DNA of 44,041 nucleotides from NCBI GenBank assembly GCA_023431185.1, contig JAEYXS010000022.1, positions 1 through 44,041 on the forward strand, written 5' to 3'. Made by a program: the position numbers and the translations under genes. This stretch comes from Verrucomicrobiota bacterium. Its GTDB lineage: Bacteria > Verrucomicrobiota > Verrucomicrobiia > Limisphaerales > JAEYXS01. The notes under the pieces were generated by a model, which saw nothing but the letters and a program-made list of their open reading frames with translations, did no database searches and had not been told where the DNA came from. This document shows positions 18,424 through 27,000 of this stretch, piece by piece (the stretch's first letter is position 1; each line of letters opens with the position of its first letter).

Positions 18424-18768
18424 TTATACTTCATCCTCGGAGTTCGGTGGATCATTCCTGTGCTTCTCCATGTCTTCAAATATGCGAGCAAAGGCTGATG
18501 CCGTCTTCTCTATTGTAATTCCGTCATAGGTCAAAGTGTATCCATCGTTTTGTGTCGTTTCGGCTATTAACCAGTTCACGAATTGCTCTCTGGATACATT
18601 GCATGGCGCAACAACATCAAAAACGACCAAAGCGACTGCGGGAGCGTTTTCCGGATCTGGCACGTATGCTTGGTAGCCAACGGCGACAACGATCCCAGCA
18701 GGCGCTGACAGCTTTAAACCATTCCCCAAGGCATAGTTTGGTGTGGTTATGAAGATGGGCAAGGGCAT
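18424..18768 (-). CDS. Hypothetical protein, candidate integron-cassette gene
   Basis: A 114-residue soluble protein without a recognised family. The N-terminal half is hydrophobic beta-rich and the C-terminal tail is acidic (PPNSEDEV). The stop codon lies in GTATAACAATATAC, a short dyad. It lies immediately left of a degenerate attC-like site (18788-18866), in the orientation expected for a cassette gene. Lower GC than the host core. Confidence 0.5.
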   Translation of the reverse strand: MPLPIFITTPNYALGNGLKLSAPAGIVVAVGYQAYVPDPENAPAVALVVFDVVAPCNVSREQFVNWLIAETTQNDGYTLTYDGITIEKTASAFARIFEDMEKHRNDPPNSEDEV

Positions 18769-18787
18769 ACGAATCCTAAAAGCGCAA

Positions 18788-18866
18788 GCTTAGCGACCCG
18801 GGGCTAGGGACGCCCTGACTGTAGAAGTGAGACGATAGCCGGTTTCGATACGGCTCATGGTTAGCC
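18788..18866 (-). other. Possible degenerate attC-like recombination site
   Basis: Read on the minus strand, GGCTAAC (18866-18860) lies 7 bases after the stop codon of the upstream gene, exactly as in the better site at 20528-20629. The other end carries GCTAAGC (18794-18788) where a GTTRRRY core would be expected, so the crossover triplet is altered. The inner arms ACCGGCTA and TAGCCCCGGGT pair imperfectly, with about 12 extra bases on one arm. This is suggestive only. Confidence 0.35.
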
Positions 18867-18873
18867 ATCATGC

Positions 18874-19257
18874 TCATGGCAATCTGTTTTCCGACTCTTT
18901 CAAGAAGAACTCCTGCTCGACCTTCAGGATGGGCAAACTCTCTGCGGAAAAACTCAGGGATACCACGTTCCCAATCTTCGAGGACTGCAACGCCTCACAG
19001 TAGGCAGCCAAACGTCGAAGCGCAGAGTCTCGGTCTGCCGGTGGTGGTGCAACCTGACAATAACGCTCCAGCAGCATCTCTGGTGTGACATCTCTGCCTA
19101 GATAGACAACCGCACCTTGAGAATAGGTCTTGCCGGTCTTGGCGCTAATGAACCCCGGGTCTCGTGAATCCGTGAGCAATGGAATCAAATGTTCGCCAGT
19201 AAAAGTCGTGTGCTTCTTCTCATTGATGCGGACTGGCATTTTTCGGGTGGAGGACAT
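18874..19257 (-). CDS. Hypothetical protein, candidate cassette gene
   Basis: A 127-residue soluble protein, not recognised. It has a basic N-terminus (MSSTRKMPVRINEKKHT), a middle block with TGKTYSQGAVVYLGRDVT and a helical C-terminus. ATG 19257 was preferred to upstream codons, which would add an unconvincing 40-residue extension. Its stop lies 7 bases from a GGCTAAC motif that may be part of an attC-like site. Confidence 0.55.
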   Translation of the reverse strand: MSSTRKMPVRINEKKHTTFTGEHLIPLLTDSRDPGFISAKTGKTYSQGAVVYLGRDVTPEMLLERYCQVAPPPADRDSALRRLAAYCEALQSSKIGNVVSLSFSAESLPILKVEQEFFLKESENRLP

Positions 19258-19430
19258 TGTCGCGTGATATGAGTTAAGAGACAGTCGGTGGCTTAGAATT
19301 TGGCGATAATTTCCATTGGTTTTTCCGCAGTGACCACGGGAGTTAGCAGGCCATAAAAGACGGGTGGGCGCAACCACGTTGTGATTGGTTTTGTTTCAAC
19401 TGTGACGCCGTGAATGAGGCGTGGGTGATC

Positions 19431-19626
19431 CCGCACTTACAGTGCTTGGGGTGTCGAGGGGCGGTTACCTGGGGCTTCGCCCGCGTTGGGTGGCGGGCTG
19501 CACCCCAGGCTGTACTATGGCGGGCCTCCCCGACATAAGTTGCCGGGGTGAATTGGCCCTTAAGACGGGTGGGTTGGTGGCTGGAAATGGAGTTGGAAAA
19601 TACAATGTGCGGGACTGATCCGTTTT
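19431..19626 (+). repeat. Dispersed repeat family, copy C
   Basis: It is close to copy A, with an inserted hairpin of about 24 bases (CCCCGACATAAGTTGCCGGGG, with perfect CCCCG/CGGGG ends) between GGCGGGCCT and TTGGCCCTTAAGACGG. The ends CCGCACTTACAGTGCTTGGGG and GGGACTGATCC match the other copies. Confidence 0.85.
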
Positions 19627-19733
19627 TCGGGGTACGGGCGGCGTCGTTCTCCCCACGGCTCACCTGGATTTAAAGCGGTTTAATCACACCTCTCCAGAAC
19701 AGCTACCTACAAGTAGAAGGCTTGACGATGTTA

Positions 19734-19750
19734 ACTTTGTGATACAAAGT
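19734..19750. promoter_or_regulatory. Operator-like palindrome ACTTTG-N5-CAAAGT
   Basis: A perfect 6-bp dyad (ACTTTG / CAAAGT) spaced by 5, about 105 bp upstream of ATG 19856. A TTGACG hexamer lies at 19722-19727, so the dyad would overlap the promoter spacer/-10 region. Similar ACTTTGT...ACAAAGT operators are known for PadR-type regulators; no such regulator is in the window. Confidence 0.4.
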
Positions 19751-19855
19751 AAGTATGTAAACCACCGCTTCCGCGATCATGAACAACGACAAACGCAGCT
19801 TCGCACTCGTCTCGCCCGGCTTCGGCGTTGTCGCCAAACTTCAACCCTCACTCCG

Positions 19856-20179
19856 ATGCATGCTTTGATCCCGCTCTCCGGCCGTAGTCTGGCAATTTGG
19901 CTGGCCGCACTCGTTAGTCCGGCAGCTTATTTTCTGCTGTTGTTGGTGGCGGATCGGTTCCACATCCCGGCGCCGCCAGAAAGCGTGGTCGCCGGGCTGT
20001 TTTTTCTGATTCCGCTCGCGGCTTTATTGGTCAGTGCGTTGGTCCTTGGGAAATCGGGGATGACCGGTGGTCGCAAGCTTGGTTGGATGCTGCTTTCGTT
20101 CCTGGTGATCGCGCTCCAATTTGGCGGCATGCTCGTCCTCTTTATAGCGGTGCAGGCGGCGATCGGGTACGCCCAGTGA
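19856..20179 (+). CDS. Small integral membrane protein, three helices
   Basis: A 107-residue protein not assigned to a family. Hydrophobic segments lie at about 8-32, 41-63 and 75-104. ATG 19856 begins the membrane-protein part; an extended frame starting further left is Arg-rich and unlike the rest. It is oriented opposite to the neighbouring candidate cassette genes. Confidence 0.5.
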   Translation: MHALIPLSGRSLAIWLAALVSPAAYFLLLLVADRFHIPAPPESVVAGLFFLIPLAALLVSALVLGKSGMTGGRKLGWMLLSFLVIALQFGGMLVLFIAVQAAIGYAQ

Positions 20180-20253
20180 GCATGCCTGACGGGCGTGAGG
20201 CGTGGCCAGACCACGTTGTCGGATTGGCCCGCCTTGGCCAGATGAATTCGTGC

Positions 20254-20529
20254 TTACCTTTTGATCAAGGGTACAAATTTCAAATGGCAGACAGACATGA
20301 GGACAAAACCGCCTGCCCAAAGAGCTGTCTGGACAGCGAAACTATCAACCAGTGAAGCCAATATGATCGCCACGAGGAACGGCAACAAAGTCCACAGGGA
20401 AGAATACGGCACACCAACCTTCCTGCCGCAGGCCTGACAAGTAGCAGCAAGGGCTGGCCCAAGGTGCATCCGTCGAGTGAAGGAAATCCCGGGCGTATGG
20501 CAATGGGGGCAAATGTGCATGATGGTCAT
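20254..20529 (-). CDS. Zinc-ribbon plus membrane protein in integron-type cassette
   Basis: A 91-residue protein with an N-terminal zinc ribbon made of CPHC (Cys7, Cys10) and CQAC (Cys31, Cys34), followed by two membrane helices (about 45-62 and 68-84). Its ATG (20529-20527) overlaps the GTTAGAT core of the attC site just upstream, so the gene begins immediately at the cassette boundary; a second ATG at 20520 is also possible. The role is unknown. The position right after an attC is the main sign that it was acquired as a cassette. Confidence 0.65.
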   Translation of the reverse strand: MTIMHICPHCHTPGISFTRRMHLGPALAATCQACGRKVGVPYSSLWTLLPFLVAIILASLVDSFAVQTALWAGGFVLMSVCHLKFVPLIKR

Positions 20530-20629
20530 CTAACGCCTCCAGATCAGACACGCCGGGCGGAAGAACTTCAACCGCGAAAGCGGAAGTGAAGGCGCTATCC
20601 CGGCGTTGTCTGCATCTGGTTTGTTAGCC
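20528..20629 (-). other. Integron attC recombination site
   Basis: On the minus strand it reads GGCTAAC at the 5' end (20629-20623) and GTTAGAT at the 3' end (20534-20528), a match to the GTTRRRY core. The arms are imperfectly self-complementary as in real attC sites: outer TAAC/GTTA; unpaired spacers (20535-20538 and 20620-20622); CCAGAT (20539-20544)/ATCTGG (20614-20619); extra bases C20545 against GC; AGACA/TGTCT (20546-20550, 20607-20611); extrahelical T20606; and CGCCGGG/CCCGGCG (20551-20557, 20599-20605). An apical hairpin CCGC-GAAA-GCGG lies at 20572-20583. It sits between two minus-strand genes, 5 bases after one stop codon and overlapping the next start codon. Confidence 0.8.
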
Positions 20630-20633
20630 GACG

Positions 20634-21077
20634 TCAGCCACATGCAAACAGCGCCGTTTGTGGAAATTTGCCTTCCTCCCAATGCTTTCTTATCACGGAC
20701 GCCGCCCGCGCATACCTTCGCTCCTGATCATCGTCCGCCATAGGATAGAGCAGTTCCGTCTCTCCCGTCGCTTTGATGATTCTCAAAAGCCCGACATTGT
20801 GGCCGACGATCATAGATCTTGTTTTAAAACGCGGGTCTTTATCGGTCACGGCAGAACTAAAGAAATAATCCACATGCGCTTCGGTTTCCGTGTCCTTGGT
20901 CAAGTCGATACACATCCAGTCAACATGCCGCCCCGGTTCAACTTCAGGGGGGTTGTAGTTTCGCAGAACGCTGATTCCTCCACCGCTACAAGGAACGCAC
21001 ATGCCATCATTCCGTTCCGCTGTGAGTTGGAGAATCTCAACTCCACATTTTTTACATTTGGCTTTTGGTTCCGGCAT
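20634..21077 (-). CDS. Zinc-finger hypothetical protein in integron-type cassette
   Basis: A 147-residue soluble protein. The N-terminal 30 residues hold a CxxC...CxxC zinc finger (CKKCG at about 8-12, CVPCSGGG at about 27-34), a module often found at the N-terminus of small Planctomycete/Verrucomicrobia accessory proteins. The remainder is an unrecognised alpha/beta domain. An in-frame ATG at 21104 lies upstream of the likely cassette junction (GTTAGCC at 21098-21092), so ATG 21077 is preferred as the cassette's own start. The gene stops 5 bases before the attC at 20629. Confidence 0.65.
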   Translation of the reverse strand: MPEPKAKCKKCGVEILQLTAERNDGMCVPCSGGGISVLRNYNPPEVEPGRHVDWMCIDLTKDTETEAHVDYFFSSAVTDKDPRFKTRSMIVGHNVGLLRIIKATGETELLYPMADDDQERRYARAASVIRKHWEEGKFPQTALFACG

Positions 21078-21091
21078 GCGTTCGCGGAATG

Positions 21092-21148
21092 GGCTAACAG
21101 ACATTAGGCCAAAGTTGGGTTTGGCCTAGTATGGCTAGCGGTTGGGAT
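21092..21148 (-). other. Possible second attC-like site
   Basis: On the minus strand a GTTAGCC core (21098-21092) is preceded by a strong dyad TAGGCCAAA-GTTGGG-TTTGGCCTA (21105-21128). Further right, GCTA...CAT repeats the arm pattern, and CCCAAC near 21142-21147 could be the other core. The arms pair as GCTA, CAT and TAGGCCAAA with bulges. It is shorter and less canonical than the site at 20528-20629, but it lies where the upstream boundary of that cassette should be. Confidence 0.4.
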
Positions 21149-21362
21149 TTGAGTTTCACTTGTGGTTTGAATTTACGTCGCTGGTGCGGATTTGCCAGCG
21201 GAGAGTTTGGTGGAGCGGGGGTGGGGAGGGAGAGACAAGGGAGTGGTTGTGGATGGTAGATGGTGGATGGAGGGGCATGGAAGGAGCGAGCACGCCGTTG
21301 GGTTTGGGTGAGCGGGTGCAAAAAGAGTTTGGGACCTGGTGGAGCGACAGCGGGTGGTGATG

Positions 21363-21532
21363 CCGCACTTACAGTGCTTGGGGTTTCGAGGGGGCGGTTA
21401 CCTGGGGCTTCGCCCGCCTTGGGTGGCGGGCTGCACCCCAGGCTGTAATAGGGCGGGCCGTTGGCCCTTAAGACGGGTGGGTAAGTTGCTGAAAATGTGG
21501 ATGGAAAATACAAGGTGTGGGACCCGTTTATA
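21363..21532 (+). repeat. Dispersed repeat family, copy D
   Basis: It is near-identical to copy A across CCGCACTTACAGTGCTTGGGG, CCTGGGGCTTCGCCCGCCTT, the GGTGGCGGGCTGCACCCC block, the GGCCCTTAAGACGGGTGGG block and the closing GGGACCCG. Confidence 0.85.
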
Positions 21533-22095
21533 AAAGAGGGGTGTACGCAACCACGTTGTGGTTGATGGGAGGGTGGGGCGGGTGACCCAACGTAGTCCCG
21601 CTCGGGTGCGGGACGACGTTGGGCTTTGGTACGGTGCCCCGTTGGGGCACGGGTCGCGTGTTTCGGGGAAATCGGTAGGAAACCTCGGCACATGTGCACA
21701 AGTGCCGAGGTAAGGGATGGGTAGGCGGTTCGGTGGGGCGCAGTCCAGCGGTGGTCGTCACTTTGCTCTGGGTTCTTGGATGTCGTGGGCTTCGGCGCCG
21801 GACGGCTGAGAGATCCCGATACGGCATCGGGACGAGCCGCCGTCCCTACCTTGGTACGGGTGCGATGATTTTCACTGAGAGCGGCAAAATATTTTGAAGG
21901 GATTTTGCGGTTGGGAGGGTGGTTTTCAGTGTAACTTACTGTTTATAAGCGGGTTGGGTGACTTTAAAATTTTTCAAGAATAGGGGACCATGGACAGCGG
22001 TTGTCCTACCCCCTAGGGTAAATTATGAATTATGAAGGATGAGTTATGAAGGGAGAACGGAAAGAAGTAGCGAGGTGGGAGATTCGGTTGCCTTC

Positions 22096-22323
22096 GGGTG
22101 GGTGGCGGTGAAGGCCCTAGTTTGGGACGCGCGGCAACGCGTCCCTACCGGGATAGGGGGCAGGCGGGATGCCTGCGGTACGGCCCGCAGGATGCGGGCG
22201 CTACGAGGGGCGAGATGCGGAGGCAAGCCTCCTCAGTCCAAAGGGCTAGGACGCGGGTGTCTTTTTGGGTGGGTGGCGGTGAAGGCCTTAGTTTGGGACG
22301 CGCGGCAACGCGTCCCTACCGGG
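22096..22323 (+). repeat. 56-bp direct repeat pair with internal hairpins
   Basis: GGGTGGGTGGCGGTGAAGGC and the following bases through CGCGTCCCTACCGGG occur at 22096-22151 and again 171 bp later at 22267-22323, differing at one or two bases. Each copy contains the 8-bp stem GGGACGCG/CGCGTCCC. Confidence 0.85.
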
Positions 22324-22606
22324 TTGGGGGAGTTAGAGCCTCGTTCCTCGGCTGGAGCAAGGGGCGGCGCGCTGGGGACAGCGACGCCCTACCAAGTGAA
22401 TCGAGGACGAGGACGAGGACGATTATGGGAGTTAAGAATGGGCTGGTGGGTTTTGAATTGGGTTGTAACCTCCTTTTTGACCGCCCCGTCTTAAGTGATA
22501 CCAGCCTGTGGTGTGTTTTGCCCAAGTGGTTGCAAATCAACGGCTCGCAAGGCGGGTGGCCGGGTGGAAGAACCGGTCGCAAAGAAAAATTAAAAATCAG
22601 AACGCT

Positions 22607-24019
22607 ATGGACCTGAAGCAGCACTTACCGTCAGCGGCCGACCTGTGTGTCACGCGCCGTCAGTTTTTGAACCGTTTCGGCATGGGCTTTGGTGCCCTGA
22701 GCTTGGGGTCGTTGCTGGGCTCGCAGTTCCTGAGCGGCAGCGCCATGGCGGATACGAACAAGTCGCCGTTGATGGTCAAGGAGCCGCACTTCCCGGCCAA
22801 GGCCAAGCGGGTCATCCATATCTTCGCGCAGGGCGGGCCGTCGCACCTGGACACATGGGATCCGAAGCCGGACTTGGAGAAGTATCGCGACAAGGACGTG
22901 AAGGAGATCGGCGGTGTGCCGCTGGTGTCGCCGTTCAAGTTCAAGAAGACGGGCAAATCGGGCATCGAGGTGAGCGAGCTGTTCCCGAAGATCGGCGAAA
23001 GCATCGACGAGATCTCGGTGATCCGGTCGATGTATACGGACATTCCGGCGCATGAATTCGCGACGTTGATGATGAACACGGGCTCCGGCCGCATCGTGAA
23101 GCCGTCCATGGGTTCGTGGGCGCTGTATGGTCTGGGTTCGGTGAACCAGAATCTGCCGGGCTTCATCTCGCTCTCGCCGAACGGGAATGTGCTGGGCGGT
23201 TCTTCCAACTGGCGTTCCGCGTTCCTGCCGGGTGCGTTCCAAGGCACGATGGTGAGCACGGGCAACATGAGCGCCGAGCGGGTCATCGAGAATCTCAAGA
23301 ATTACTACACGCCGCTGAAGGATCAGCGCGAACAGCTCGATTTGGTGCAGAAGTTCAACGAGCTGCACAACCAGAACTTGAAGCGCGAAGCCGAATTGGA
23401 AGCGCGCATCCAGTCCTTCGAGCTGGCGTTCCAGATGCAGACGGAAGCCGTCGATGCCTTCGACATCAGCAAGGAGCCGGAGCACATCAAGGAGATGTAC
23501 GGCTCCAACGCGCAGGGCAAGCAGATGCTGGTCGCCCGTCGCCTGGTGGAGAAGGGCGTGCGCTTCGTGCAGGTGTGGGACAGCGGCTGGGATCATCACT
23601 CCAACTTGCAGACGGTGATCTCGCGCAAGGCCAATGATTGCGATCAGGCGATCGGTGCATTGCTTAAGGATTTGAAGCAGCGCGGCATGTTGGAAGACAC
23701 GCTGGTGATTTGGGGTGGTGAGTTCGGGCGGACGCCGCGGCATGATCGTGGTGGCCGGGGTGAACCGGGTCGCGATCATCATAACCGCTCCTTCGTGGCG
23801 TGGATGGCGGGTGGCGGCGTGAAGAAGGGTTATGTGCACGGCGTGTCCGACGAGTTCGGCTACAACGCAGTGGAAGACAAGGTGCACGTGCATGACCTGC
23901 ACGCGACGATTCTGAAGCTGCTGGGCTTCGACCACGAGAAGATGACATATCGCTACAACGGCCGCGATTTCCGCCTGACGGACGTTTACGGCAACGTGGT
24001 GAATGATTTGATCGCTTAA
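22607..24019 (+). CDS. DUF1501 domain protein, Tat-exported (pair 2)
   Basis: A 470-residue paralogue of the protein at 1617-3041, with a Tat signal (VTRRQFLNRFGMGFG, Arg17-Arg18). It has the same family blocks: FAQGGPSHLDTWDPKP, IWGGEFGRTP, GRDHHNRS, and the HVHDLHATILKLLGFDHE and RYNGRDFRLTDVYGNVV segments, the last nearly identical between the copies. ATG 22607 is preferred; an upstream frame extension is repeat-derived. The stop is followed 10 bp later by the DUF1553 gene. The role is unproven; the family is usually co-encoded with PSCyt1/DUF1553 proteins. Confidence 0.93.
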   Translation: MDLKQHLPSAADLCVTRRQFLNRFGMGFGALSLGSLLGSQFLSGSAMADTNKSPLMVKEPHFPAKAKRVIHIFAQGGPSHLDTWDPKPDLEKYRDKDVKEIGGVPLVSPFKFKKTGKSGIEVSELFPKIGESIDEISVIRSMYTDIPAHEFATLMMNTGSGRIVKPSMGSWALYGLGSVNQNLPGFISLSPNGNVLGGSSNWRSAFLPGAFQGTMVSTGNMSAERVIENLKNYYTPLKDQREQLDLVQKFNELHNQNLKREAELEARIQSFELAFQMQTEAVDAFDISKEPEHIKEMYGSNAQGKQMLVARRLVEKGVRFVQVWDSGWDHHSNLQTVISRKANDCDQAIGALLKDLKQRGMLEDTLVIWGGEFGRTPRHDRGGRGEPGRDHHNRSFVAWMAGGGVKKGYVHGVSDEFGYNAVEDKVHVHDLHATILKLLGFDHEKMTYRYNGRDFRLTDVYGNVVNDLIA

Positions 24020-24029
24020 GCTGACGCGT

Positions 24030-27000
24030 ATGAGGAAGACGACATTTTTGAACCAAGTACTGCCGGTGGCGATGGTGCTCACCGGCACGGCGTGGTCGGC
24101 CAGCGCGGCAGATGCCAAGCTGGACCCGAAGCAACTCGAGTTCTTCGAGAAACGGGTGCGTCCCGTGCTCGCGACATCTTGCTACCAGTGCCACAGCACC
24201 GCGCCCGACGCGAAGGTGAAGGGCGGGTTGGTGATGGATTCCAAGGAAGGTCTGCTCAAGGGCGGTGACAGCGGTCCCGCCGTGGTGCCGGGCAATCCGA
24301 AGAAGAGCCTGATGATCGAGGCAATCCAGTATCATAACAAAGATCTGGCGATGCCGCCGAAGGAGGAAGATCGCCTGACGGATGCACAGGTGGCGGACCT
24401 CGTCGCCTGGGTGCAGATGGGCGCACCGGACCCGCGCGTAGGCACGGCCCCGGTGTTGAAGACCATCAGCATCGAGGAATCGCGCAGTCATTGGGCGTTC
24501 CAGCCGATCCAGAATCCGCCAGCCCCGAAAGTGGCCGACAAGAACGGCATCCTGAAGACGGACATCGACCGTTTCATCCTCGCGAAGATGAACGAGAAGG
24601 GCCTGAGCCCTTCGCCGCAGATCGACAAGCGCTCGCTCATCCGTCGCGCCGCGTATGACCTGACCGGTCTGCCGCCGACGCCGGAGGAAGTGGAAGATTT
24701 CGTGAAGGACAAGTCGCCGAACGCGTTCGCGAAGGTCGTGGACCGTTATCTCGCCTCGCCGCGTTACGGTGAGCGCTGGGGCCGTCACTGGCTGGACGTG
24801 GCCCGTTATGCGGATAACACGGGCGACCGGCAGAATCGCGGCAACCCGAACTATCCGTTCTCGTGGACGTATCGTGATTACGTGATCGAGGCGTTCAACG
24901 AGGACAAGCCGTTCGACCAGTTCATCAAAGAACAGATCGCAGCGGACCGCGTCGTGAAGGGTGACGACAAGCGGGACATGGCCGCGCTGGGATTTCTCAC
25001 GGTCGGCAAGCGTTTCATGGGCAACCAGGAAGACGTGATCGACGACCGCATCGACGTGGTGACACAGGGTTTCATGGGCCTGACGGTCTCGTGCGCCCGG
25101 TGCCATGACCACAAGTTCGACCCGGTGCCGACAAAGGATTACTACGCGCTGCATGGCGTCTTCGCGAGTTCGGTGGAGCCGGAGAAGGGGCCGTTCATCT
25201 CGCCACCGAAGGAGACGGCGGAGTATCTGGACTTCAAGGCCAAGCTGGCTGAGCTGCAGGATGAACTCGCGAACACGGCGACCAGTGAATACGAGAAGTC
25301 GCTGACGCAATTGCGCTATACTATGGGTGACGTGATGCTGGCTTATCACCGCCATGGCCTGGCGAAGAACGCTGCGCCACTGCGCAGTTTCCTGCGCGAG
25401 AAAAACATCAATGCGAACGGCTACGAGAGCCTGGCCAAGGGCCTGAAGAAGATGGAGCAGGACCCAGGGCCCGTCATGAAGCCGTGGTTCGACTACGCGG
25501 CGCTGGCGAAGGATGAGTTCAGCGCCAAGGCAGACGCGATCACGGCCAAGCTGAACAAGGATTCCAGCGTGAATCCGCTCATCGCGGGAGCGTTGACGAA
25601 GGCGCAACCCAAGAGCATCGAGGAAGTGGCCGCCGTTTATGGCAAGCTCTTCAAGGATGTTGAAAAGGCCTGGGTCACCGAACGCACCAGCGGCAGTGCC
25701 GGGATGAAGGATGAATTCGAGGAGCAGGTGCGCCTGGTGATGCACAGCCCGAAATCGCCGCTCTATCTGAGCACACGCGATGCGCGGGTGTTGTCGCTCA
25801 TTGGTGGTGCACAGGTGCGGAACTTCGAGAACCGTGTCTATGCCAAGATCTACACGCTGGAGACGACGCATCCGGGTTCACCGGCGCGCGCGATGGTGCT
25901 GGAAGATGCGCCGCGTCCGCGGGATTCGGCCGTCCTGATCCGTGGTGAACGCGGTCGTCGCGGCGATGTCGCACCGCGCCAGTTCTTGCAGATCCTCTCG
26001 AAGGAAGCGCCGAAGAAGCTGAACACGGGCAGCGGTCGTATCGACTTGGCGGAAGCCATCGCGGATCGTAACAATCCGCTAACCGCGCGGGTCATCGTGA
26101 ATCGCATCTGGGCGAAGCATTTCGGCGAGGGCCTGGTGCGGACCATCAGCGACTTCGGTTTGCGCGCCGAACCACCGACGCATCCGGAATTGCTGGATCA
26201 TCTGGCCACCTGGTTCATGGACAACGGCTGGAGCATCAAAAAACTGCACCGCTACATCTTGCTCTCGGGCGTTTACCAGCAGGGCACGATGGACAATGCG
26301 AAGTATGAGGAGAAGGACCCGGCGAACCTGTATCTGTGGAAGATGCCGATCCGCCGCCTGGACTTCGAAGCCATCCGCGACACGGTCTTGATGCACGGTG
26401 GCAACATCGATCTGAGCGCTGGCGGCAAGCCGGTGGACATCACGGACAATCCCTCGCCCACGCGCCGCACGGTGTATGGTTACGTGGATCGCTTCGATCT
26501 GCCGGAGATGTTCCGGACATTCGACTTCGCGAACCCGGATATGACCACGAGCGTGCGCAACCCGACCACGGTGCCGCAGCAGGCGCTCTTCATGATGAAC
26601 AGCCCGTTCGTCATCGAGCAGGCGAAGCTGATGGTGCAGCGGACGGATTTCCAGTCGCGCAAGACGGATGAGGAGAAGGTGAAGTTCCTCTTCCAGACGC
26701 TGTACCAGCGCAATCCGACGGCGAGCGAAATCTCGATGGCGCAGCAATATCTGGCGGCGCAGGCGGCCAAGGAAGTAAAGACGGACGATGGCAAGACCGC
26801 GTGGAGCTATGGCTTCGGCAATTACGACGCGCAGACCAAGCAGATGCGGTTCAAGGCGTTCACGGAGACATCGGGGGCGGCTTATGTGGGCGGCAAGAAA
26901 GGCAGCGATGCGGCCTTGAGTGCGGCTGGCGGTCAGCCGACCGCGAGCCCGAAGATTGGCGTGGTCCGCCGCTGGACGGCCCCGAAGGATGGGCGGGTGT

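Larger units (their letters stand above)
19258..19855. other. Intergenic stretch with repeat copy C and an operator-like palindrome
   Basis: No gene is supported. It contains the motif CAACCAC-GTT-GTGATTG (about 19371-19387), dispersed repeat copy C (19431-19626), and the dyad ACTTTG-TGATA-CAAAGT at 19734-19750 upstream of the next plus-strand gene. Confidence 0.55.
21149..22606. repeat. 1.46-kb gene-free, hairpin-dense repeat region
   Basis: No gene is supported. It holds repeat copy D and a series of strong hairpins: CAACCAC-GTT-GTGGTTG (21548-21564); a 15-bp stem with one mismatch at 21586-21623; GTGCCCC-GTT-GGGGCAC (21634-21650); CCTCGGCAC/GTGCCGAGG (21683-21710); nested GGACGGC/GCCGTCC around TCCCGAT/ATCGGGA (21800-21845). 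It also has a 56-bp direct repeat (22096-22151 and 22267-22323), each copy with GGGACGCG/CGCGTCCC. A short inverted remnant of the A-D repeat is at about 22487-22516. Confidence 0.7.

Noticed and set aside
20196..20246. Self-complementary stretch left of the 20254 gene as another attC
   Set aside because: No TAAC/GTTA cores, and the arms pair poorly; probably a diverged copy of the CCACGTTGTGG-type repeat.
22039..22494. Open frame with duplicated WVAVKALVWDARQRVPTG
   Set aside because: The duplication is the 56-bp DNA direct repeat with hairpins; low-complexity composition, no family.
23664..25871. Long minus-strand open frame opposite pair 2
   Set aside because: Antisense shadow of conserved genes; no recognisable domains.
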